From Aminobacter sp039907765 (GTDB lineage Bacteria > Pseudomonadota > Alphaproteobacteria > Rhizobiales > Rhizobiaceae), in the NCBI RefSeq assembly GCF_039907765.1, contig NZ_JARDJI010000001.1, positions 372,001 through 436,000 of the forward strand: 64,000 nucleotides of DNA. The letters run 5' to 3'. This document shows positions 1-7,909 of this stretch, piece by piece. How positions within the stretch are numbered: position 1 is the stretch's first letter; each line of letters begins with the position of its first letter. A program made the position numbers and the translations under genes. A model generated the notes under the pieces. It had not been told where the DNA came from. It saw nothing but the letters and a program-made list of their open reading frames with translations, and made no database searches.

Positions 1-1287
1 CGCACCCGTCTCCTCGATGAAGCCCATGCCGCCATGCACCTGCACGCCGAGCGAGGCGACGTCCACGCCGACGTCGGTGGCGAAGGCCTTGGCCACAGGC
101 GTCAGGAGGTTGGCGCGGTCCTGCCAATAGGCCTTCGCATCGCCCTCCGACGCGCGTGCCAAGTCGAGCGCGTGCGCGCAGGCGTAGGCGATGGCGCGCG
201 CGGTCTGGGTCAGCGCCTTCATGGTCAACAGGTTGCGCTGCACGTCGGGGTGATGGACGATCGGCGCCATGCCCTCGCCGGAATAGGACGAGGCCTTGCC
301 CTGGCGGCGGTCGTTGGCATAGGCGAGCGCCTTCTGGAAGGCGGCTTCCGCCACCGCCACGCCCTGCATGCCGACCGACAGCCGGGCGTTGTTCATCATG
401 GTGAACATGCAGGCTAGGCCCTTGTTCTCCTCGCCGATCAGCCAGCCGATGGCGCCGGGCGTACGGTCCTTGGCGAAGCCGTCGCCATAGATCATGGTGC
501 AGGTCGGCGAGGCGTGGATGCCGAGCTTTTCCTCGATCCCCGAGCAGAACACGTCGTTGCGGGACCCAGGCGTGCCGTCCGCATTGGGCAGGAGTTTCGG
601 CACGAGAAACAGCGAGATGCCGCGGGTGCCGGCCGGCGCGTCAGGCAGCCGCGCCAGCACCAGATGCACGATGTTGTCGGTCAGGTCGTGTTCGCCATAG
701 GTGATGAAGATCTTCTGGCCGAATATGCGGTAGGTGCCGTCGCCGACGCGTTCGGCACGGCTGCGCAGCGCGGCGAGGTCGGAGCCCGCCTGCGGCTCGG
801 TCAGGTTCATCGTGCCCGTCCACTCGCCCGAGACGAGCTTTTCGAGATAGGTGGCCTTGAGCTCCTCCGAGGCATGCTTCTCCAGCGCCTCGATCGCCCC
901 CATGGTCAGCGTCGGGCCGATGCCGAAGGCCATCGAGGCCGAGTTCCACATTTCGAGGGCGGCGACGCCGAGCATGATCGGCAGCCCCTGGCCGCCGAAA
1001 TCCTCGGGGGCGCTGAGGCCGTTCCAGCCGCCTTCGGTCCAATGCCGGTAGAGTTCCTTCCAGCCGGGCGGCATGGTCACCGCCGCGTCCTTGAGCCTGG
1101 CACCCACCTTGTCACCGATCTCGTAGAGCGGCGCGACCTCCTCGGTGGCAAAGCGCCCCGCCTCGGAAAGGATGGCGTCGACCAGATCCTCGCCGAGATC
1201 GCCGAAGCGTCCCGCATCCAGCGCCGCCTTCAGCCCGGCAACATGCTTCAGGGCAAACCCTATCTCTTCCACCGGCGCGCGGTACAT
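1..1287 (-). CDS. acyl-CoA dehydrogenase (DmdC-like long subfamily), 3' end missing
   Basis: This is the first 429 codons of an FAD-dependent acyl-CoA dehydrogenase; the C-terminus lies beyond the window edge. The N-terminus (MYRAPVEEI) and the expected length of about 590-600 residues are typical of the long subfamily annotated as acyl-CoA or 3-methylmercaptopropionyl-CoA dehydrogenase, with an extra N-terminal helix and an extra C-terminal domain. The middle-domain motif MNLTEPQAGSDL lies near residue 160, and FITYGEHDLTDNIVH follows near 195. The enzyme makes a trans-2-enoyl-CoA in fatty-acid or branched-acid breakdown; the substrate cannot be read from sequence. A palindrome resembling the LiuR motif lies about 90 bp upstream at 1376-1391. 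Family assignment is firm and DmdC function unproven. Confidence 0.9.
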   Translation of the reverse strand, partial: MYRAPVEEIGFALKHVAGLKAALDAGRFGDLGEDLVDAILSEAGRFATEEVAPLYEIGDKVGARLKDAAVTMPPGWKELYRHWTEGGWNGLSAPEDFGGQGLPIMLGVAALEMWNSASMAFGIGPTLTMGAIEALEKHASEELKATYLEKLVSGEWTGTMNLTEPQAGSDLAALRSRAERVGDGTYRIFGQKIFITYGEHDLTDNIVHLVLARLPDAPAGTRGISLFLVPKLLPNADGTPGSRNDVFCSGIEEKLGIHASPTCTMIYGDGFAKDRTPGAIGWLIGEENKGLACMFTMMNNARLSVGMQGVAVAEAAFQKALAYANDRRQGKASSYSGEGMAPIVHHPDVQRNLLTMKALTQTARAIAYACAHALDLARASEGDAKAYWQDRANLLTPVAKAFATDVGVDVASLGVQVHGGMGFIEETGA

Positions 1288-1375
1288 GACGCTCTCCTCC
1301 TGCTGATGGGCACCGTGGCCGCAGGCCACTTGCACCGCACACTAACCGCCTTCGATCTGGGAGGGGAAGCTCCTT

Positions 1376-1391
1376 TTTACGTAAACGTCAA
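1376..1391. promoter_or_regulatory. imperfect palindrome TTTACGT-AA-ACGTCAA, LiuR-like operator candidate
   Basis: Two 7-bp arms, TTTACGT and ACGTCAA, are separated by AA, with one mismatch between the arms. It lies in the 168-bp space between the divergent acyl-CoA dehydrogenase and the 79-aa protein, about 90 bp from the dehydrogenase start. From memory, the MerR-family regulator LiuR, which controls branched-chain acyl-CoA catabolism in proteobacteria, uses a similar ACGT..ACGT palindrome. Binding is inferred. Confidence 0.45.
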
Positions 1392-1455
1392 ATTTTGGGG
1401 CCGTACTTGCACTAAAGTCGGGCCTTGCTAGAAGGGAGCAACAAGGAGGTTCGCC

Positions 1456-1695
1456 ATGCTCGCCCGTCCCGATCCCTACAGCTGTATCGAGTGCGGCCTG
1501 CCGTACCGTTCGGAAGGCTTCTGGTATCATGGCGGCAAGGTCGAGGAAGACGCGGCCTACTGGACCGATCGCGGCATATTGTGCTCGCCGAAATGCTCGC
1601 TGACCCATTTCCGAAAGCGCCAGGCGGAAGGCAGCCTTCCGACCGAACCCGCCTCCGACCCGTTCGAATTCGCGGCCCCGAGCCGGTTCAGGTAG
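1456..1695 (+). CDS. small conserved-looking protein with two Cys pairs (putative zinc ribbon)
   Basis: A 79-aa protein preceded by a good ribosome binding site (AAGGAGG, about 6 nt before ATG). It carries CIEC near residue 11 and CSPKC near residue 44, an arrangement able to bind one zinc ion as in treble-clef or MYND/FCS-like fingers. Between the pairs is an aromatic segment (EGFWYHGG) and the C-terminus is basic, then Pro-rich. I do not recognise a named family. It stands alone between the divergent acyl-CoA dehydrogenase and the GH25 gene. The strong Shine-Dalgarno and paired Cys argue that it is real; the function is unknown. Confidence 0.7.
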   Translation: MLARPDPYSCIECGLPYRSEGFWYHGGKVEEDAAYWTDRGILCSPKCSLTHFRKRQAEGSLPTEPASDPFEFAAPSRFR

Positions 1696-1749
1696 CAGCG
1701 GCCGCTTTCAACCCTAGGGCGGTGGTGCTTTATCAGCATTTCCTTAACC

Positions 1750-2955
1750 ATGCGGGTTCAGGATCGGTTACCGGTCACCGAGGGTCGCCTTTTGAGGGGA
1801 TTGGCGTCTAAGCTGCAGAAATTTGCGTTCGCCGCGCTGCTCGCCGCGGGGACCATGCACGGGACGGGGAAAGCTGCCGAGCAGGACTTTTCCGAACCCT
1901 GGAAGAAGACCGACCGGGCACTCGTCGTCGACGCCTACGAATACAATTCCATCGACTGGCAGAAGCTCTCCGGCGACAAGCGCATCGTAGGCTTCATCAA
2001 CAAGGGCTCCGACGGCCTGCCGCCGCCCTACGCCTGCTCGGGCACCGAAACCGAAATCCGGCTGTGCAAGGCGCTGTGGAAGCGTCATGCGGTGGCGCGC
2101 GAACTGTTCCACACCCGCAAGGTCGTGGCCAAGGCGCTCGGCCTCGAATGGGGCGCCTACCATCTCGGCCGTCCCGGCAATCCGATCGAGCAGGCGCAGA
2201 ATTTCCTCGATTTCGCCGAGCCCGGTCCCGACGACCTGATGGCGCTCGACATCGAGGATAACGACCCGGAAAAGTGGATGTCGCTCGAGGATGCAGAGAT
2301 ATTCGTGCGCTACATCTTCCAGCGTACCGGGCGTTATCCGATCCTCTACACCAACGGAGCGACCTCGCGGTACATCGCCGACAACCGCTACCGCTACCGC
2401 CTCCTGTCGCGGCTTCCGCTCTGGTACGCGCGCTACAAGCCGGAGATCGGCATTCATTTCCCGAAGGGCAACTGGCAGGGCTACACGCTGTGGCAGTTCT
2501 CGGCACAGGCCAATTGCGGCGAGCGCCGCTGCCCCTATCGCGTCGCCGGCACGGGCAACGACATCGACGTCAACGTCGCGCCGATGGACGCGGATGCGCT
2601 GCGCAACGCCTGGCCGTTCGGCTGGCTCATCGAGGCCACCGACGTATTCGTGGCGAGCGTGCCGGTGCCGATTGCCCGCGACGACGGTGTGAAGGGCGAG
2701 AGCCGGATTCGCTACGCTTCGGTCGCCTATCCGGTACGGCTCGACCTGCTTGCGAACGCTTTGCGATCGAGCTGGAACAAGGCGGTGCTGGGCACGGTAC
2801 CGGCCGTGAAGGCGCTCGGCAGCCGCTATGCCTATGGCATGGCCGAATATGCCGCCGTCAAGCTGGAGAGGCGCGTGCGGGCCGTCGCCTACCGCAGGGC
2901 CGATCTCGATCCGGTATCGACGGCCTCGACCGAACTCGACCGCCCGGCACGATAG
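1750..2955 (+). CDS. secreted GH25 family lysozyme-like muramidase
   Basis: A 401-aa protein with a hydrophobic N-terminal export segment ending near KAAEQ (around residue 45). The GH25 landmarks follow in order: VVDAYEYNSIDW (Asp61), GAYHLGRPGNPIEQAQNFLD, LDIEDND (Asp167 and Glu169, the likely catalytic pair), then TLWQFS and NDIDVNV. GH25 enzymes cleave the beta-1,4 bond between N-acetylmuramic acid and N-acetylglucosamine, so this acts on peptidoglycan outside the cytoplasm. About 120 residues after the GH25 core have no recognised domain. The start is uncertain: the ATG lacks a clear Shine-Dalgarno, and an in-frame TTG at 1801 has a GAGGGGA run placed too close to it. Its stop codon lies at the edge of the repeat at 2952-3057. 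Confidence 0.85.
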   Translation: MRVQDRLPVTEGRLLRGLASKLQKFAFAALLAAGTMHGTGKAAEQDFSEPWKKTDRALVVDAYEYNSIDWQKLSGDKRIVGFINKGSDGLPPPYACSGTETEIRLCKALWKRHAVARELFHTRKVVAKALGLEWGAYHLGRPGNPIEQAQNFLDFAEPGPDDLMALDIEDNDPEKWMSLEDAEIFVRYIFQRTGRYPILYTNGATSRYIADNRYRYRLLSRLPLWYARYKPEIGIHFPKGNWQGYTLWQFSAQANCGERRCPYRVAGTGNDIDVNVAPMDADALRNAWPFGWLIEATDVFVASVPVPIARDDGVKGESRIRYASVAYPVRLDLLANALRSSWNKAVLGTVPAVKALGSRYAYGMAEYAAVKLERRVRAVAYRRADLDPVSTASTELDRPAR

Positions 2956-3057
2956 AGCGTTTCCGCTTTTCTTCGAATCGCGGAAACACTCTATCTCTTT
3001 GTTTTGACGCAATTCCGGACGGAAAACCGCTGCGCACTTTTCCTGGAATTGCGCTAG
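2952..3057. repeat. double-hairpin intergenic repeat, copy A (RIME-like)
   Basis: About 105 bp forming two hairpins. The first pairs ATAGAGCGTTTCCGC with GCGGAAACACTCTAT (one mismatch); the second pairs GCAATTCC with GGAATTGC and GGAAAA with TTTTCC. A near-identical copy lies at 37362-37463. Size, two palindromes and intergenic location match the rhizobial RIME1 class as I remember it. The left end overlaps the GH25 stop codon (2953-2955) and the right end contains the purD stop (3054-3056), so it fills the whole gap between two convergent genes and may serve as a bidirectional terminator. Confidence 0.85.
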
Positions 3058-4331
3058 CCGTTGTTCTCGCGCTCGACCGCGCGCCAGCCGATGTCGCGGC
3101 GGCAGAAACCTTTCGGCCAATCGATGAGGTCGACCGCCTGGTAGGCCTTGGCTTGCGCTTCGCTGACGTTGCCGCCCGATGCGGTGACGTTGAGCACGCG
3201 GCCGCCATTGGCGACCAGCTTGCCGTCCTTCAGCGCCGTGCCGGCGTGGAACACCTGGGCGCCGGAGGCTTCGGCCTTGTCGATGCCCGAAATGGCAGAA
3301 CCCTTTTCCGGCGTGCCGGGGTAGCCCCGGGCGGCCATCACGACGGTCAGCGCGGCCTCGTCGCGCCAGCGGGCCCAGACGTGGCTCAGCTGGCCGTCGG
3401 CGGCGGCGTTGAGCAGGACCAGAAGGTCCTCCTTCAGCCGCATCATCAGGACCTGGCATTCGGGATCGCCGAAGCGGGTGTTGTATTCGATGAGCTTCGG
3501 GCCCTTGTCGGTCAGCATCAGGCCGGCGAACAGCACGCCGGCAAATGGCGCGCCCATCTCGGCCATGCCGCGCATGGTCGGCTCGACGATCTCGCGCATG
3601 GTGCGCTCGACCGTCTCCGGGTCCATGACGGGCGCCGGCGAATAGGCGCCCATGCCGCCGGTGTTGGGACCGACGTCGCCGTCGCCGACGCGCTTGTGGT
3701 CCTGCGCCGTGCCGAAGGGCAGCGCCGTCCTGCCGTCGCAGAGGCAGAAGAAGCTCGCTTCCTCGCCGGTCATGAACTCCTCGACCACCACCGAGGCGCC
3801 GGCGCCGCCGAAGGCGCCCTCGAAACAGGCGTCGACAGCTTCGAGCGCCTCGTCGAGCGTCATCGCCACCGTCACGCCCTTGCCGGCGGCAAGGCCGTCG
3901 GCCTTGATGACGATCGGCGCGCCCGTCTTCTCGACATAAGCGCGGGCCGAGGCCGCATCGTCGAAGCGGCCGTAGGCTGCCGTCGGAATGCCGTAGCGGG
4001 CGCAGAGATCCTTGGTGAAGCCCTTCGAGCCTTCGAGCTGGGCGGCGGCCTTCGACGGTCCGAAGACGCGGATGCCATGGGCGCGCAGATCGTCGCCGAT
4101 GCCGGCGACCAGCGGACCCTCGGGGCCGACGACGACGAGGTCGATCGCCTTCTCCTTGCAGAACGCGGCCACCGCGGAATGGTCGGCGACGTCGAGCGCC
4201 ACCAGCTCGGCCTCCTGCGCGATACCGGGATTGCCCGGCGCGGCATAGAGCCTGGTCAGCATCGGCGACGCGGCGAGCTTCCAGGCGAGTGCGTGCTCGC
4301 GACCGCCGGAACCGATAAGGAGGACATTCAT
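3054..4331 (-). CDS. purD: phosphoribosylamine--glycine ligase (GAR synthetase)
   Basis: A 425-aa cytosolic ATP-grasp enzyme that joins glycine to 5-phosphoribosylamine, the second step of purine synthesis. It begins MNVLLIGSGGREHALAWKL, the standard PurD N-terminus, and has the family motifs GPEGPLVAGI, KADGLAAGKGV and GDPECQ at expected positions. Length is normal. It is monocistronic here, convergent with the GH25 gene and divergent from aroC across 166 bp. The last codon and stop lie inside the end of the double-hairpin repeat, so the repeat may have set the C-terminus. Confidence 0.97.
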   Translation of the reverse strand: MNVLLIGSGGREHALAWKLAASPMLTRLYAAPGNPGIAQEAELVALDVADHSAVAAFCKEKAIDLVVVGPEGPLVAGIGDDLRAHGIRVFGPSKAAAQLEGSKGFTKDLCARYGIPTAAYGRFDDAASARAYVEKTGAPIVIKADGLAAGKGVTVAMTLDEALEAVDACFEGAFGGAGASVVVEEFMTGEEASFFCLCDGRTALPFGTAQDHKRVGDGDVGPNTGGMGAYSPAPVMDPETVERTMREIVEPTMRGMAEMGAPFAGVLFAGLMLTDKGPKLIEYNTRFGDPECQVLMMRLKEDLLVLLNAAADGQLSHVWARWRDEAALTVVMAARGYPGTPEKGSAISGIDKAEASGAQVFHAGTALKDGKLVANGGRVLNVTASGGNVSEAQAKAYQAVDLIDWPKGFCRRDIGWRAVERENNG

Positions 4332-4497
4332 GCGGCAATTCCCCGTCCTGCAAGAGCCGCCCCTCCGCTATGGCCGTTGATGCCGCGGGTCAAGGCTTGG
4401 CGGTCGCTTTTTGGATGGGCGTCCGCCGCGCAAATCAGCAATTTCCCTTTTCGAGGGCATGCGCTAGAAGGCGGCGGTATCCTGGAAAGGCCAGTCC

Positions 4498-5598
4498 ATG
4501 TCGCACAACACTTTCGGCCATCTGTTCCGCGTCACCACCTGGGGCGAAAGCCACGGGCCGGCGCTTGGCTGCGTGGTCGACGGCTGCCCGCCCGGCATCC
4601 GCTTCACGCTGAAGGACATCCAGGACGAGCTCGACAAGCGCAAGCCGGGCCAGTCGCGCTTCGTCACCCAGCGGCGAGAGCCCGACGAGGTCAAGGTGCT
4701 CTCGGGCGTCATCCTGGACGAGGACGGCGAGACGCTGATTTCGACGGGCACGCCGATCTCGATGATGATCGAGAACGTCGACCAGCGCTCCAAGGACTAT
4801 GGCGAGATCGCCCGGCAGTTCCGGCCGGGTCACGCCGACTACGCCTATGACGTCAAATACGGCCTGCGCGACCATCGCGGCGGCGGCCGCTCCTCGGCGC
4901 GCGAGACCGCCGCCCGCGTTGCGGCAGGTGCCATTGCCCGCAAGGTCGTGCCGGGCCTGGTGGTGCGCGGCGCGCTCGTGTCGATGGGCACCAAGTCGAT
5001 CGACCGCGCCAACTGGGACTGGGATTTCATCGGCGATGCCGAGAACCCGTTCTTCACGCCCGACCGCGCCTCGGTGCCGGTGTTCGCCGAATATCTCGAC
5101 GGCATCCGCAAGGCGGGTTCGTCGGTCGGCGCCGTCATCGAGATCGTCGCCGAGGGCGTGCCGGCGGGGCTGGGCGCGCCGATCTACGGCAAGCTCGACC
5201 AGGACATCGGCTCGAACCTGATGTCGATCAACGCCGTCAAGGGCGTCGAGATCGGCAATGGCTTCGAGGCCGCGCGCATCACCGGCGAGGAGAATGCCGA
5301 CGAGATGCGCATCGGCAATGACGGACAGCCCAAGTTCCTGTCCAACCATGCCGGCGGTATACTGGGCGGCATCTCGACCGGGCAGGCGGTGATCGCGCGT
5401 TTCGCGGTCAAGCCGACCTCGTCGATCCTGACGCCGCGCAAGTCGATCGACAAGGACGGCAAGGAGGTCGACGTCATGACCAAGGGCAGGCACGACCCCT
5501 GCGTCGGCATCCGCGCGGTGCCGATCGGCGAGGCCATGGTTGCCTGCGCCATTGCCGACCACTATCTGCGCCATCGAGGACAGACGGGAAGGATCTAG
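4498..5598 (+). CDS. aroC: chorismate synthase
   Basis: A 366-aa cytosolic enzyme that converts 5-enolpyruvylshikimate 3-phosphate to chorismate with reduced FMN, the last step of the shikimate pathway. It starts MSHNTFGHLFRVTTWGESHG, the first family signature, and carries GGGRSSARETAARVAAGA and the C-terminal RHDPCVGIRAVPIGEAM. Length is typical. The region between it and divergent purD holds both promoters, though no clear -35/-10 pair stands out. An inverted-repeat cluster follows the stop codon, then ribBX begins 88 bp later on the same strand. Confidence 0.97.
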   Translation: MSHNTFGHLFRVTTWGESHGPALGCVVDGCPPGIRFTLKDIQDELDKRKPGQSRFVTQRREPDEVKVLSGVILDEDGETLISTGTPISMMIENVDQRSKDYGEIARQFRPGHADYAYDVKYGLRDHRGGGRSSARETAARVAAGAIARKVVPGLVVRGALVSMGTKSIDRANWDWDFIGDAENPFFTPDRASVPVFAEYLDGIRKAGSSVGAVIEIVAEGVPAGLGAPIYGKLDQDIGSNLMSINAVKGVEIGNGFEAARITGEENADEMRIGNDGQPKFLSNHAGGILGGISTGQAVIARFAVKPTSSILTPRKSIDKDGKEVDVMTKGRHDPCVGIRAVPIGEAMVACAIADHYLRHRGQTGRI

Positions 5599-5600
5599 GG

Positions 5601-5665
5601 GGTAGGGGAATAGGGCAGTAAGGCAGTCGCCGACATGTACTGCCCTATTGCCCTGCCTTACTCCC
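5601..5665. repeat. nested inverted repeats between aroC and ribBX
   Basis: A 12-bp perfect inverted repeat pairs AATAGGGCAGTA (5609-5620) with TACTGCCCTATT (5638-5649). A second pairs GTAAGGCAG (5618-5626) with CTGCCTTAC (5653-5661) and overlaps the first, so the two hairpins exclude each other. The units are variants of one GGGCAGTAAGGCAG word. There is no T-run, so it is not a textbook intrinsic terminator; it looks like a small intergenic repeat. Confidence 0.7.
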
Positions 5666-5686
5666 CTCCGAGAAGAGAGAAACGCC

Positions 5687-6784
5687 ATGCCATACGACCA
5701 GAAGAAAGTAGTCGAAGCGCTGAGGGCCTTCGAGCGCGGTGAGATCGTGGTCGTGATGGACGACGACGGCCGTGAGAACGAGGGCGACCTGATCGTCGCG
5801 GCCGTCCACTGCACGCCGGAGAAGATGGCCTTCATCGTGCGCCACACTTCCGGCATCGTCTGCACGCCGATGCTGAAGGAGGACGCCCGCCGGCTGAACC
5901 TCGCGCCGATGGTGGCCGACAACGACTCGGCCCACACCACCGCCTTCACCGTCAGCGTCGACTTCAAGCATGGCACCACCACCGGCATCTCGGCCGAGGA
6001 CCGCACGCTGACCGTGCGCAACCTCGCCAATCCCAATGTCGGCGGCGGCGACTTCGTGCGGCCGGGCCACATCTTCCCGCTGATCGCCCGCGAGGGCGGC
6101 GTGCTGATGCGCTCGGGCCACACCGAGGCCGCGGTCGACCTGTGCAAGCTCGCCGGGCTGCCGCCGGTCGGCGTGATCTCCGAGCTGATGAACGACGACG
6201 GCACGGTGATGCGCGGCCCGCAGGTCGCGGCCTTCGCCGAGAAGAACGGGCTGAAGCAGGTGTCGGTCGCCGACCTGATCGCCTATCGCCAGCGCCAGGA
6301 GACGCTGATCGAGCGTGTCGACACGTTCGACATCGAGACGCCGGCCGGCAAGGCCAAGGCGATCACCTACACGCTGCCCTGGGACGTGATGCACCACCTC
6401 GCCATCGTCTTCGGCGACATCCGCGACGGCGAGGACGTGCCCGTGCGCCTGCACACGGAGGACGTGGTGACAGACGTGTTCGGCACCAGCAACCGCCTGG
6501 CCGACATCATGAAGACGTTCGGCGAGTGCAACCGCGGGGTGATCGTCTACCTGCGCGAGGGTTCGGTCGGCGTGTCCAATCTCGGCCGCAACCGGCCTTC
6601 GGCCGAACGCGAGGACCACGAGGAGGCGCGGCGCCGCGAGGACGAATGGCGCCAGATCGGCCTCGGCGCCCAGATCCTCAAGGATCTCGGCATCTCGTCG
6701 ATCAACCTGGTCTCGTCGCGCGAGCGCCAGTATGTCGGCCTCGAGGGCTTCGGCATCCGCATCGCCAAGACTGAAATCCGCTAG
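5687..6784 (+). CDS. ribB: 3,4-dihydroxy-2-butanone-4-phosphate synthase with degenerate GTP cyclohydrolase II domain (RibBX type)
   Basis: A 365-aa fusion. Residues 1-205 form the DHBP synthase domain with DDDGRENEGDL, TSGIVCTPM, HTTAFTVSVD and RSGHTEAAVDL; it makes the four-carbon riboflavin precursor from ribulose 5-phosphate. Residues about 210-365 align with GTP cyclohydrolase II (RibA), but where RibA has its zinc-binding cysteines this protein reads HTEDVVTDVFGTSNR, with no Cys. The RibA half is therefore probably inactive for GTP hydrolysis, and a separate RibA is expected elsewhere. The ATG at 5687 was chosen because a purine-rich GAGAAGAGAG lies upstream and the DHBP core starts there; an upstream in-frame start at 5648 lies in the repeat. 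Confidence 0.93.
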   Translation: MPYDQKKVVEALRAFERGEIVVVMDDDGRENEGDLIVAAVHCTPEKMAFIVRHTSGIVCTPMLKEDARRLNLAPMVADNDSAHTTAFTVSVDFKHGTTTGISAEDRTLTVRNLANPNVGGGDFVRPGHIFPLIAREGGVLMRSGHTEAAVDLCKLAGLPPVGVISELMNDDGTVMRGPQVAAFAEKNGLKQVSVADLIAYRQRQETLIERVDTFDIETPAGKAKAITYTLPWDVMHHLAIVFGDIRDGEDVPVRLHTEDVVTDVFGTSNRLADIMKTFGECNRGVIVYLREGSVGVSNLGRNRPSAEREDHEEARRREDEWRQIGLGAQILKDLGISSINLVSSRERQYVGLEGFGIRIAKTEIR

Positions 6785-6873
6785 CCGGGAGCCAAGAGCC
6801 CGGGGCCGACGCGGCGATTGACTTCCGCCCGCGTCGGCGCATTCTCGTGCCGTCTCTTGGGGGCGAGTCGGCT

Positions 6874-7857
6874 ATGTGGGATTTCGACATCGGCAAGAGC
6901 CTATCGATCATGGCGCGTACGTGGCCTTTCATCGTGCTGCGCATGGTCGTCTATTTCGGCATCACGCTCGCCTACATCGTGGCCACGGGCGCGGGCGCCG
7001 GCGTCGGCTACGGCGTCGGCCAAATCGCCTCCGACCCCGACGGGCCGGTGTCCTTCGCGCTGTGGGGCGGCATCGCCGGCTTCGGCGTGGTTTCCGTCGC
7101 CGTCTACTGGGTGCGCGAATACATCCTCTACCTGGTCAAGGCCGGGCATATCGCGGCCATGGTGCATCTGATCGACGGGCGCGAGATCCCGGGTGGTCAG
7201 AACCAGATCGCCTATGCCCGCGAAGTTGTGACCGAGCGCTTCAGCGAAGCCAGCATCCTGTTCGTGCTCGACCAACTGGTGAAGGGTGCGGTCCGCGCGA
7301 TCACCGGGCTCATCGGCGGGATCGCGGCGTTCCTGCCCATCCCCGGCCTCGATGGGCTGGTCAGGTTCGTCAACACGGTGATCCGCATGTCGCTCACCTA
7401 TGTCGACGAGATCATCCTCGGCTACAACATCCGCATCGGCAGCAATTCGCCCTGGCAGACGGCGCGGCAAGGCGTCGTGCTCTACGCCCAGAACGGCAAG
7501 ACCATGGTCAAGAACGCCGTCTGGCTCTCGCTTTTCGTCTGGGTGGTGTCGCTGCTGATCTTCCTGTTCATGCTGGCCCCTGCCGGGGCCATCCTCTACT
7601 TCATGCCGGGCCAGCTCGCCGGCTGGGCCTTCGTGCTGGCGATCGTGTTCGCCTGGGCCTTCAAGGCGGCGTTCATCGAGCCCTTCGCCGTGGCATCGCT
7701 GATGCAGGTCTACTTCCGGGTCATCGAGGGCCAGGTGCCCAACCCGGAATGGGACCGGAAGCTCGAAGAGGCTTCGTCCAAGTTCCGCGAACTGAAGGAA
7801 AAGGCCTTCGGTTCGGGCGAGGCCTCGCGCTGGGACGGCGCGCCGCGCCGCGTCTGA
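6874..7857 (+). CDS. polytopic membrane protein, family not recognised
   Basis: A 327-aa inner-membrane protein with about five to six hydrophobic segments: two Gly-rich ones in the first 100 residues, one near residue 150 (GLIGGIAAFLPIPG), and a cluster near 215-275. The C-terminus is a charged tail (EWDRKLEEASSKFRELKEKAF) likely cytosolic. The segments resemble those of bacterial membrane-remodelling or permease-like proteins but I cannot name a family. The ATG at 6874 was preferred to the upstream GTG at 6847 because GGGGCGAG lies 8 nt before it. It is 89 bp downstream of ribBX and convergent with the MFS gene. Confidence 0.75.
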   Translation: MWDFDIGKSLSIMARTWPFIVLRMVVYFGITLAYIVATGAGAGVGYGVGQIASDPDGPVSFALWGGIAGFGVVSVAVYWVREYILYLVKAGHIAAMVHLIDGREIPGGQNQIAYAREVVTERFSEASILFVLDQLVKGAVRAITGLIGGIAAFLPIPGLDGLVRFVNTVIRMSLTYVDEIILGYNIRIGSNSPWQTARQGVVLYAQNGKTMVKNAVWLSLFVWVVSLLIFLFMLAPAGAILYFMPGQLAGWAFVLAIVFAWAFKAAFIEPFAVASLMQVYFRVIEGQVPNPEWDRKLEEASSKFRELKEKAFGSGEASRWDGAPRRV

Positions 7858-7909
7858 CGCAGCGCGTGCGGCCGGCGATGCCTGTTGCGGCACAGCCGGC
7901 CGGTTCCGG

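Noticed and set aside
1768..4353. 861-codon open frame on the minus strand
   Set aside because: It spans purD in another frame, the repeat and the antisense of the GH25 gene, so it cannot be a real single gene.
5601..5686. FMN riboswitch in front of the riboflavin gene
   Set aside because: The leader is too short and lacks the conserved RFN-element helices; it consists of simple inverted repeats.
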